A DNA stretch of 64,000 bases from Isoetes taiwanensis (Eukaryota > Streptophyta > Lycopodiopsida > Isoetales > Isoetaceae), in contig JAJEKV010000081.1 in assembly GCA_021234155.1 (NCBI GenBank), forward strand, positions 1,603,755 to 1,667,754, written 5' to 3'. The position numbers and the translations under genes are program-made. Below, piece by piece: positions 51,801-60,200 of this stretch (position 1 is the stretch's first letter; every line of letters begins with the position of its first letter). The notes under the pieces are model-generated. The model did no database searches. It saw only the letters and a list, made by a program, of their open reading frames with translations, and had not been told where the DNA came from.

Positions 51801-52621
51801 TTTGAAGTACCTGATCCTCAAGAAGAAATTTTTGAACATCTGGAAAATCAAGATATCCAGCTCGAAATTCAACATAATCATGCACAGTTGGACTTTTGCA
51901 ACAGTTTCGAGAATAGTAACTCTCGTTTTGTATAGAGGGCTGGATATCTCGTCGAGTCCTTCAAAGGCCTTCAAGATCAATTTAAATATTCCCTAAAATA
52001 GTTGTTTCAAACCCTTTTTAATACTTTCTCGTAATAATAAATAAACGTGAAAATGAAAACGTTAGTATGCATACCTTAATTTGGTCGTCTTCGTATGGGG
52101 CATTTGGTGCTACAATGCGCATAACCTCTGTGGTACAAGCCGCAATCCATAATTGCACTTCTGGATTTTTATTTGATAAAAGTTCAGGAAGAACTAGTGC
52201 CTCAATACAAGGTTTCAGCGCTTCAAGTGTACTGCCAGGAGGACCCTGATCCACCAGGAGAAGCACCTCCAAAATCCCCTGTAAGCACATTATCCAGAAT
52301 TATCTGTAGTTTTTGTACATCAGTCATGGAAATGTTATACACGGAACTAATTACTTCATCATAGCAGCTGCCTACAATTAACATCCCCAATTCAAGACAG
52401 ATGACAAAATTAAGGAATATGAACATTATCCTTCCTCGTTACCGAAAAGTGAGATGCATGCATCATAAAAAAGATCTCGTTAATGAGTATCGATCATCGC
52501 CAATAAAGATAAAAACACTCGCCTTCAAAAGAGGAAGAAAATCATTTCTCAGCCTAAAATTTGAATGAAGAAGGTTCTCTCCCAGAGCCAGAATTTTCTC
52601 TTCAATTTGCCGCGTTTCCAT
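42850..52621 (-). CDS. PDS5: PDS5, cohesin-associated sister-chromatid cohesion protein
   Basis: I traced 28 exons: 52621-52523, 52278-52075, 51992-51811, 51554-51437, 51105-51073, 50969-50748, 50670-50463, 50399-50230, 50154-49997, 49924-49778, 49163-48845, 48776-48602, 48481-48324, 47400-47265, 47188-47039, 46963-46901, 46358-46216, 46136-46019, 45092-44958, 44891-44689, 44617-44494, 44429-44307, 44227-43571, 43487-43404, 43328-43243, 43167-43116, 43041-42965, 42895-42850. Family signatures include EVMRIVAPNAPYEDDQIK, TILETVAKVQ, RQAKYAVHAL, DKAHLRLEAAKAMLKL and LLHALAHHPS. The Tudor domain (about residue 1390 on) has VGQRIKVWWPLDK and IIYDDKEEEVLDLTKERWEL, followed by a basic tail (KKRKRRRR). 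PDS5 is a HEAT-repeat protein that binds cohesin and controls its release and acetylation. Phases agree at every junction except exon 12, where the frame breaks near 48690 and must be regained by 48481. Intron 1 appears to use a GC donor. Expected length is about 1463 residues. Confidence 0.93.
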
Positions 52622-52799
52622 CTCTTCGTTGTACAAGTTGTTCGTGCTCCGACGCAGGGGTTTAGGGGTTTAGGCTGACGTCAAAGACACTTTGTAATCT
52701 TGTTCTGTTAAAAACTATAAAATACCCTTAAATGTCATGGTCACATCCACTTCGGCCATGTACAGTTGGTCTGTGTCCACGGATGTATTAAGGGTAAAA
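52622..52799 (-). promoter_or_regulatory. PDS5 5' flank
   Basis: The sequence upstream of the PDS5 start codon should contain its leader and core promoter. The start at 52621 was chosen because it opens a frame joining, in phase, to the conserved second exon. No TATA-like element could be assigned securely. Confidence 0.35.
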
Positions 52800-52863
52800 G
52801 GGTAACTATATGGGACCTGATTCCCAGTTTCAAACAGGTGAATCAGGGACCAGATAGGTTACC
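52800..52863. mobile_element. 64-bp hairpin element, related to the one at 53043
   Basis: The ends GGTAACTATATGGGACC and its near complement GGACCAGATAGGTTACC form an imperfect inverted repeat around a ~25-bp centre that is also partly paired (TGATTC/GAATCA). Terminal words match those of the neighbouring element at 53043-53169. Confidence 0.6.
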
Positions 52864-53042
52864 TTGGCCAATATCATAATCGGGTCACATTCTATTCTAG
52901 TGGAGCATTCTGATGCGCCCACGTCGACTCAGCCAAGAACACAGAATTGCATTTGGGTTCTTCGATTCTGCATCACCAACTGCGCAGGTTAGAGATCAAA
53001 CAAAATCACTCAGTCATTCAACTCCCCGATTATGATACTGTA

Positions 53043-53169
53043 GGGGTAACCGATCTGGTCCCCATTTCTGTTCTTGAAAGGGAATTTCGCTTTCGGCGGC
53101 ACTTCCGGCTGCCGCCGGTCGCGAAATTGCCCTGCCAAGAATGGAAATGAGTCCCAAATCGGTTACCCC
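53043..53169. mobile_element. 127-bp MITE-like foldback element with TA flanks
   Basis: Ends GGGGTAACCGATCTGG and CCAAATCGGTTACCCC are inverted repeats, and the inner sequence (GAATTTCG, CGGCGGC and their complements) continues the pairing almost to the centre. TA occurs directly outside both ends (53041-53042 and 53170-53171), as expected for a Tc1/mariner-type target duplication. It lies about 420 bp upstream of the PDS5 start codon. Confidence 0.7.
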
Positions 53170-53171
53170 TA

Positions 53172-53900
53172 TACATATCATGGTTGGGGAGCCATTTATG
53201 GCAATTTCTTGAAGCACACTTTCTTGAAGATAGATTTCTTGAAGCATGGCTATGGCCCAGGCTATGGAAATTTCTTGAACTATGGCAAAACAGGCTTTAC
53301 CTGCTATAGAAGCGTCGTGCAAACAATTTTTCTACCCAATTAGCATTCCGGTGTATTGGTGATGCCACATGGCATTATCAGAATACACCACTAGAAGAAA
53401 TGGTGACCCAACCATGATATTGTCGAAGATTATCATATCCAATCATTGATGGCCGTAGGATCAAAAGGAATTAAAACAAAGAACACGAGAAAGCAAAATA
53501 TTATCTTCATAACCCACTGCAGATTATCGTGATAAAATCTCTCGTTGCAAATTTCGTGGTTGGATCTCTGAATGGGTGGCTATAATTAGATAATCTTCTC
53601 CATCCCTGATTTAAGGAGGTTAATCCTACCATCTCAATGGGAATGTACATAACCCACTCGACCTCTGGCCCCGTGGGTTATAGCACATAACCATCTCTAT
53701 GGCAGCATTAACCTCCTCATAAGTTTAGTCAGGGGTTTGTCTGGTTGTGTGTCCTATAAGTTTTGGGTTCTCGTGACAAATTCCACCGGCTACCCTTGAG
53801 TTTCGATAATTTTCTGAATTGCCCTTTATCAACATACAACATATTTTGTATTTGTGGAAATAATTCAAATGCTCTTAAGATTTAAGTACAGTAGGCAAGG
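53172..53900. other. intergenic, no gene or LTR recognised
   Basis: Several TTTCTTGAAG repeats lie at 53205-53275. No 5' LTR of the downstream retrotransposon could be identified here. Confidence 0.4.
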
Positions 53901-53914
53901 CTGAAGACAAAGCA

Positions 53915-54370
53915 TTGAGCCTGGAAGAAGCACCCCCAACCCCAGGGCAGAAGCAATCCTTCTATAAGGGAAACGCAACAGGGTCTTATCCATCTAACCA
54001 GACGTCTACCACGTCAGCATGGCAGCAGTCACAGGATAAGATGGATAAGAAGAGCTCATACATGGATCAACAAGCACAAGAGGGCCCAGCAAGGAAATCA
54101 ATGAAGTACTTTCTGGATAGCATTCCAAAGGAAAAGAGGGAAGAGTGCATAAAAAAAAAGCTATGTTTCAGATGTTTCCAGCGGGGACACCGTACGCATG
54201 ATTGCCCATTTGTTATGCAAGCAGCCCTAGCAGAGCTTATAGATTGGGAGTCGCCAATAGAGATGACGACGACGATGACCAGCATGAAGCAGAAGACGAT
54301 TGAGAATGAATGTAGAATATGTGTAACAATTGAGTCAGGTAATATCGAAGGTCAGTCCACAGTTATTTAA
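53915..54370 (+). pseudogene. gag C-terminal region with CCHC zinc knuckle
   Basis: A 151-codon open frame contains CFRCFQRGHRTHDC, fitting CX2CX4HX4C at residues 84, 87, 92 and 97 from its first Met. This is the nucleocapsid zinc knuckle that binds element RNA. The gag N-terminus upstream of 53915 is not open, so the frame is a truncated remnant rather than a true start. Confidence 0.75.
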
Positions 54371-54591
54371 GCAGAGGACATCATAGATGATAAGCCCTAT
54401 ATAGTTCTCATGCAGGTAGCTCCCACAATTTTGCTTCGCCCAGGTTAGCAGCATTGTCAAAATCCAAGACCCTCAAATCGAAGCCAAGACCAGTCAATAT
54501 GGCAAGTGGAGCAATATGCCACATCAAAGGACGAAGAATCAATTTTGACATAGACCTTGTTGAGAAATGAGTTTTCTATGATTGGGTGGAC

Positions 54592-54662
54592 AGGCTGGGG
54601 ATCAAACCCAGGGCCTCTTGCTTGCAAGCCAAGTAATCTACCACTAAGCTACCAGCCCTCTG
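54592..54662 (-). other. tRNA-Ala-like segment in the TRIM 3' LTR
   Basis: The minus strand shows a D-arm-like TAGCTTAGTGGTAGA, an anticodon-loop-like CTTGCAA (anticodon TGC) and a complete T arm (CTGGG TTTGATC CCCAG). The acceptor stem pairs poorly. This is not a tRNA gene but a Pol III promoter-like module within the LTR. Confidence 0.6.
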
Positions 54663-55015
54663 ATAGACTTTTGGCACTCCTCCACTGAGTCATTCTTCAT
54701 ATGTGCCCATTACACATACTCCAACATTCCCCCTTAATGGGCACACCAATCCATTCCAGCCTTCACCACAATCCATATGATCCCCTGTTTGGGCAACTCC
54801 ACCACTGTGGGAGTTGGGCTTTCCACTGGCCACAATCCATATGATCCCCTGTTTGGGCAACTCCACCACTGTGCGAGTTGGGCTTTCCACTGGCCAAGCT
54901 TTGCTCATTCTCACCCCTACACCACTGGAGACTATCCCGGTGCGGTTAAGCACCCTTTACTTAGGACCATAGCTCATATACCATGTTGAGAAATGAGTTT
55001 TCTATGATTGGGTAG

Positions 55016-55085
55016 ATAGGATGGGGATCGAACCCAGGACCTCTTGCTTGCAAGCCAAGTACTCTACCACTGAGCTACCGACCCT
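55016..55085 (-). other. tRNA-Ala-like segment in the TRIM 5' LTR
   Basis: The minus strand reads TAGCTCAGTGG (A-box consensus), then anticodon-like TGC, then GGTTCGATCCC (B-box consensus). Both internal Pol III promoter boxes are intact in this copy, unlike the A-box variant in the other LTR. Acceptor-stem pairing is weak. Confidence 0.65.
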
Positions 55086-55458
55086 TTGATGGGCTTTTGG
55101 CACTCCTCCATTGAGTCATTCTTCTTATATACCATTACACATACTCCAACATTCCAACAGACCTAAGCAGGATCAAGTTGACTATTGGGGCAGAGTCCAT
55201 GGACATTGGTGAGTATAACCTTATAATCGGCATGGAGTTCTTAAAGCCAGCAAAGACAATGATTGACTGCGATAAACATAAGATTTCGATCACAACACTC
55301 GACGGCAACCGATTTGTGGTCAAAGGTAAGAAAGTCCCTTCTGTAATGCAGTGTATGTCCTTGAAGCAGTTACACAAATGCATAGTGAAGAATAAAGTTG
55401 AGTATATTCTTAGGCTAGAGACATTGAGCCTTATCATAAGAATCAAGGGAAGTCAAGC

Positions 55459-56376
55459 TTGAAAGAGTTTCTTAGTCCAGTTGCGAGGCTAATCAAGGAG
55501 TTCTATGATGTTTTTCCAGATGAAATCTATGAGTTGTCGCCCTATAGAGGTGTGGAATGTGAGATTATACTAGCACCAGGTGCTAAGTCTATAAATAAGG
55601 CTCCTTATAGGATGAGCACCCCAGAGATAGCAGAGCTCAAGAAGCAATTGCAGGAGTTGCTAGAGCATGGATTCATTGGGCAAGCATATCACCCTTCAGG
55701 GCGCCCATCCTCTTCGTAAAGAAGAAAGACGGAAGTTTAAGGATGTGTATCGACCACCATCAGTTGAACAAGCAGACGGTAAAGAACAAATACGCCTTGC
55801 TAAGAGCAGACAACTTGATGGACCAGCTCCAGGGAGCGAAAGTCTTTTCCAAGATTGACTTGAGATCAGGCTACCACCAAATAAGAAATCAAGAAAGAAG
55901 ACATTCATGCGACCGCCTTTAGAATGCGGTATGGGCATTATGAATTTATAGTCATGCTTTTTGCCCTACCAAATGCCCCAGCAATGTTCATGAGACTGAT
56001 GAACGATATCTTTAGAGAGTTCTTGGATGAGTTCGTCATCATCTTCTTTAATGACATTCTGATCTATAGCAAGTCAATGGAAGAACATGTAGCACACTTA
56101 AGGAAAGTCTTGGAGAAGCTAAGACAACACCATTTGTTCGAAAAACTTTCTAAGTGCCATTTTCCTACAACGGAAGTTGAATACCTAGGCCATATGGTAT
56201 CAGCCGAGAGTATAGCGACTGATCCGTCGAAGATTGAGGCAATAAGCAGTTGGCCAGCACCAAATAATGTAGACGAAGTAAGAAGCTTCTTCGACCTCGC
56301 TGGGTATTATAGGAAGTTTGTGAATTTGTCAAGTGAGCAGCTCCCCTATCAGATCTCACCAAGCATCACAAGGTGA
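55459..56376 (+). pseudogene. Ty3/gypsy reverse transcriptase, frameshifted
   Basis: Segments in three frames give the RT sequence in order: FYDVFPDEIYELSPYRGVEC and LLEHGFI (55459-55719), [14 protein letters not shown] and [11 protein letters not shown] (about 55720-55890), then YGHYEFIVMLFALPNAPA and FFNDILIYSKS (55924-56376). The active-site YIDD-type box reads FFND, losing one catalytic aspartate. At least two frameshifts separate the pieces. Confidence 0.88.
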
Positions 56377-56459
56377 AGGATTGGATAGATCATTGCGTCA
56401 AGAATGTCCAAGCTTCCTTCGACAAGCTCAAGGAAGCCTTGACAACAGGCCCGGTGCTG

Positions 56460-56860
56460 ACCAGACCCGGATAAAGATAAGCTTGTGGCAACTGATGCAA
56501 GCAAGATAGCCACAGGGGGTACTTATACAAGAGGGCAGAGTGGTGGCATACGACTCCAAGAAGATGAACGATGCAGAGCAGCACGTATCAACACACGATC
56601 AGGAGCTCCTAGCTGTTGTCAGGGCTCTATGCATATGGAGTCATTATTTGCTGGGAAGAAAATTTCAGTTAGATATTGATCACCAAAGCCTCCAATATAT
56701 CTTTACGCAACCACTTCTCAATCTAAGACAGAGACATTGGATGGAGTTCCAGGAAGAATATGAGTTTGAGATATTATACAAGCCAGAAAAGTTGAATGTA
56801 GCTGCGAACGTATTATCTCGTCGACCCTTGGCGACTAGAGTTTGCAACACTGTTTCGACC
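56460..56860 (+). pseudogene. retroelement RNase H domain remnant
   Basis: TDASKIATGG (first catalytic Asp) is in one frame at about 56490-56520. The next part, VAYDSKKMNDAEQHVSTHDQ, ELLAVVRAL and LDIDHQSLQYIF, is in another frame from 56540. The order and motifs are those of gypsy RNase H. A frameshift near 56530 breaks it. Confidence 0.82.
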
Positions 56861-57365
56861 CTCTGCAACGAGTTTGGCAAGAAGATTGAAGATGTTATCC
56901 CCTCCAATGAAGAATTTCGAGAAATTTGGGCTAGTCTTTGCAGGGAAGCAAGGATAGAAAAGGAAAGGGTGGCCTACAAGAAAATTAATAAGGAAGACAA
57001 CCTTTTATACTATAAGGACAAGCTTTGTGTCTCAAAAGTATCATCGTCCTTCACGATACTCACAATAGCCCTATATTCGGCCACACAGGGTTTATAAAGA
57101 TATAGAGTTTGCAACAAAGTTTCGACCCTCTACAAAGAGTTTGGCAAATGTTATCCCCTCCGATGAAGAATTTCGAGAAATTTGGGCTAGTCTTTGCAAG
57201 GAAGCAAGGACAGAAAAGGAAAGGGAGGCCTACAAGAAATTTAAGAAGGAAGATAACCTTTTATACTATAAGGACAAGCTTTATGTCTCAAAAGTATCAT
57301 TGATCCTTCACGATACTCACAATAGCCCTATAGTCGGCCACACAAGGTTTATAAAGACATACTTC
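56836..57365 (+). repeat. ~268-bp tandem duplication in the RNase H-integrase linker
   Basis: AGAGTTTGCAACACTGTTTC at 56836 starts a unit that recurs at 57104 (AGAGTTTGCAACAAAGTTTC) and runs through the TTATACTATAAGGACAAGCT motif to GGTTTATAAAGA. The second unit lacks about 11 bases (GAAGATTGAAG) present in the first. Duplication of an internal, non-terminal segment of an element is unusual. Confidence 0.85.
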
Positions 57366-57640
57366 AAGATAAGAGGTAGCTACTTTTGGCCGGGTATGAA
57401 GAAGGACATCACCAAGTATATTCGGGAATGTCAACTATGACAGCAGACAAAGGCAGAGCAACTTTGAATCCCAAGGGATCTTGAACCATTGGCAGTGCTA
57501 GATGCCAAGTGGGAGATGGTGAGTATGGACTTCATCACGGGTCTTCCTCGAACATCTAGGGGCCACAATGCCTTGATGATGATGATCGACAAATTGTCTA
57601 ACATGGCACATTTCTTGCCTTGCAAGACCACAGTGTTAAC
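57270..57640 (+). pseudogene. retroelement integrase N-terminal part, truncated
   Basis: HDTHNSPIVGHTRFIKTY and YFWPGMKKDITKYIREC show the HH-CC zinc-binding start of a gypsy integrase, though the second Cys of the final C-x-x-C pair is lost to a stop. The frame resumes with WEMVSMDFITGLP (first catalytic Asp) and MIDKLSNMAHFLPCK, then similarity ends at about 57640, before the second catalytic aspartate. Confidence 0.82.
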
Positions 57641-57649
57641 CACCTAGTA

Positions 57650-58275
57650 GTTAACATTGTGCACACGCTAGGTGTCAGTGGTGGCAGATTACACTTGGCA
57701 TTGTTAGGTTAGCATAAGTGTAGGGTTTAGATTTAGCTAGATGTAGGGCTCAGATTAGCGGTCTACACTATATTAGACCAGAGCCTCTTCAGATATATCA
57801 AGATTTTATCTCAAGTTTAAGCAGGATTTAATTAAATAGAGAGAATAACACAATTTTGAAAATTTCAAGCACAGCTAATTTGCTCAAGCACAAATACTTT
57901 CACCTACTTCTTAAGTCCAAGATACATGATTATGCATGATACATATATCCATACAAATTATGCATTATACTTGTACGTGTACATGATACTTGTACATGCT
58001 CAATAATGGTGCTACAATGTACACCAATAATTTTACATGACTATAAGAGCAGCTCCATTCGGTGGTAGAGGTCATTCATCTGCCATGGCCTATTCACCTA
58101 CTCGTCCGGAGCACATCGAGACTATCAAGTGCTCCATGAACTACAATGATCTTGTTGGTTGCGTAATAAGGGGTATTTATCTTGATCCCTACCTGCAATC
58201 CAAAGCTAATGGTGTTGAGATCCATTGCCTCGGGCTAACTCATGTTGTGATCCACCTTATTTGATTCCTGAGCGC
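57650..58275. other. junction region, no gene seen
   Basis: AT-rich sequence with several TTGTACATG/ATACATGAT repeats at 57920-58010. No retrotransposon LTR was recognised here. Confidence 0.4.
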
Positions 58276-58278
58276 AAT

Positions 58279-58366
58279 ATCTACGAGCTAAATGGGATCA
58301 CCTCAACAGGATGATGACTGAAATCTACGAGCTGAATGGGATCACCTCAGCAGGATGATGAGTGAA
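58279..58366. repeat. 44-bp tandem duplication
   Basis: ATCTACGAGCTAAATGGGAT starts a 44-bp unit at 58279-58322, repeated at 58323-58366 with three or four substitutions. Confidence 0.85.
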
Positions 58367-58480
58367 TCAGTGATGATGTGTGCACCTATTAAGGATATAA
58401 TGATGTAAGCACTTATTAAATATGTAAGGATGTATAAGCATAATGAATATCATCTAATGTATCGAACCTGAGTAACTTGT

Positions 58481-59740
58481 TTAGTTATTCTCGTCGCCTT
58501 CAGTTGCCTCTTTAGCCAATAGTTCCTGCAGCTGTACACCTACATTTGCAGGGATTATTGTGAACAATGGCGTGGGCTCAACTGACCAACCATAGTCTAT
58601 GGTTTTGAGAGGCTGATAGCGTGGTCTGTCATTAGGATTCGGTCTCCACTTTTTATGCCAGCAATCTCGACATTGCTGAGCATATGTAGTACCTTTCCTT
58701 GCAACTGGCTCCCACCAAGACACAAGAACCTCTTCATAATGTGGAAGAGCCGGGTCTTGTACAGGGTCCTCTTCTGCATATGCTACCCATGCAGGACACG
58801 GATCTCCCGGCCTGACAACCAAGAACATGCCTTTCTGGACATCCTAGTATGGGTCGAATATTTCAGCTGCATTTTTAGGTTTATCCTTTGTAGGTCCCAC
58901 GTAAGATGGGGGAGCATTATATTCATCAACCACAATTGGATCTGCCTCGATTAATGGTTCTTGCCTCGTTTGAGGCCAGAAGCTCTATATTTCAGTATTG
59001 TCAGAGGGAACATCCCCTAGGACACGCATTAGATCAGACCAGTAGTCAATAACTTCACTCATGTAAGAATTGGACCATGAGTTCACTCCAGCCCTAGAGA
59101 TATTAGCCCAATGCATCATGTACTTTGAAATAGATGACCTCAAAGCATCAATGTCATTTAGGCTTGCATACGGCTTCACAGACTTTGGAGAGCCAATCGG
59201 TATCATGGGCACACCATTGTCATTGGCTTTCCATATCCAAATACCCTTATCTGGCAACCATTCTCTATGGCCTGGTCTCATCTTGTAATACATTAGCGGC
59301 CACATATCCTTCATGCAGAACTTGAACAATAAGGGCTCCAAATGATCAATCAAGCGATCCTTCTTATCAGGAATGTATCCTTTCATGAAAGAGTTCCACT
59401 CAGGAACCTCTATAACAAGGTATGGTGTTGGTTCTGCTACATTCTCGAAAGAGTTGCATTAGCTCTGGAATAGTAAGTGCATCCGACTTGCGCATTAAAG
59501 TGGAGTAGTTACCAAAGAGTGCATCAATATCATCATGGGTATGTCCAACCATCATAAAACCTAGCTGTATTTGTTCGATGACATCCAACCAAACAATACA
59601 GGAAAGATAAGAGAAGAGATATCTGTTCTTGTTCTGGCCTGAGCAGTTGTCTAACTGCAAGCATAGCCTCTTGGGTAGCTTTTTAAGTTGAGCATTTTGT
59701 CGTGGGGGTGCTAGAAAGTCATGGCCAATGCTGTTCAGTG
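58481..59740 (-). pseudogene. DUF7869-type protein, probable transposon-encoded, decayed
   Basis: Reading leftwards from about 59740, the frame contains LCLQLDNCSGQNKNRYLFSY, then LGFMMVGHTHDDIDALFG. These are hallmarks of DUF7869 proteins, whose D-N-x-x-x-Q-N-K-N and G-H-T-x-x-D-x-D motifs look like an RNase H-fold nuclease core. After a frameshift near 59440 the sequence continues TPYLVIEVPEWNSFMKGYIP through WLPDKGIWIW to about 58985, and past two in-frame stops (near 58988 and 58842) to the C-terminal block DYGWSVEPTPLF ending at 58481. The N-terminal half normally expected is missing. Members are abundant in repeat-rich genomes, hence my inference of a mobile-element origin; activity is unproven. 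Confidence 0.7.
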
Positions 59741-59811
59741 CTGGCCAGGATGCAAAAATAATGTTGAGAATGCCCTCATATGCAGCGTGGAAGATACTCA
59801 ACAACTGCAGT

Positions 59812-60200
59812 TTGTGGAGTATGTGCTGAGATGGCAGAATTATGATCCTTCTATAATGATTGCGAGCGAGCTGAATAAACCATCTAGTGTGAAGAATGTT
59901 CCTATGAGCGCGAAGGGTTACGGAAGGAGCCTTCCATCATACGACTCCCTTTCTCTCGCTGGCATCAAAGGGAATCGTGATCTGCTGGTTGGCTTCAGCA
60001 AATGTAGGAATGGCTTGGCAAATGATAAGGAACCACCTTCTTGTGCAATTAAGGCCAAGAAGGATAATAAGATGCCTCAAGTCATAGATACTAATTGGCT
60101 AAGAGCAGTGGCTAAGAAAAGGCAAGTGGTTCCCTTGACCACTCTCGGTGAGCCATCTCATGCCAAGGAACTCAAAGTGGTAGTCCTCTGTGCTCTGTAG
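59812..60200 (+). pseudogene. N-terminal part of the ParB-methyltransferase-like gene
   Basis: An open frame running to the stop at 60200 contains MIASELNKPSSVKNVPMSAK, then GRSLPSYDSLSLAGI and MPQVIDTNWLRAVAKKRQ. I recognise no domain. After a one-base shift near 60180 the next frame continues with a proline/lysine-rich linker (PRLIIPPPQAVTDKPKDTLA), so this is probably the start of the same protein as the downstream entry. It begins within about 100 bp of the head-to-head DUF7869 remnant, where the two reading directions overlap. Confidence 0.5.

Larger units (their letters stand above)
54558..55159 (-). mobile_element. TRIM (terminal-repeat retrotransposon in miniature) with tRNA-like LTRs
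   Basis: Two direct repeats, 54558-54726 and 54984-55159, act as LTRs. On the minus strand they begin TGTTGGA and end TCTCAACA. Inside the 5' LTR end the minus strand reads TGGTATATGAGC, a near match to the initiator-Met primer site TGGTATCAGAGC. Just before the 3' LTR is the purine tract AAGGGGGAA. GACCT occurs on both sides (54553-54557, 55160-55164) as a 5-bp target duplication. The 257-bp interior encodes nothing and contains a 62-bp unit repeated twice (about 54769-54894). Each LTR carries a tRNA-Ala-like segment. Confidence 0.88.
54371..55450 (+). pseudogene. retroelement protease region, split by the TRIM
   Basis: After removing 54558-55159 and one GACCT copy, the flanking frames join in phase across FDIDL/SRIKLTI and run into GEYNLIIGMEFL (55200-55240), typical of the C-terminal part of gypsy aspartic proteases. 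The catalytic D-S/T-G is not evident; the candidate region near 54500 reads MASGAICH. The remnant is not functional. Confidence 0.65.
53900..57640 (+). mobile_element. degraded Ty3/gypsy LTR retrotransposon, interrupted by a TRIM
   Basis: Coding remnants occur in canonical gypsy order: gag zinc knuckle, protease, reverse transcriptase, RNase H, integrase. No LTRs are recognisable and the element stops inside the integrase core, so both ends are missing. Multiple frameshifts and stops are present. A 602-bp TRIM (54558-55159) sits in the protease region with a 5-bp target duplication, and a ~268-bp tandem duplication lies between RNase H and integrase. Confidence 0.9.

Noticed and set aside
54592-54662. 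tRNA-Ala gene on the minus strand
   Set aside because: The acceptor stem does not pair and the segment is part of an LTR present twice, so it is annotated as tRNA-like, not as a tRNA gene.
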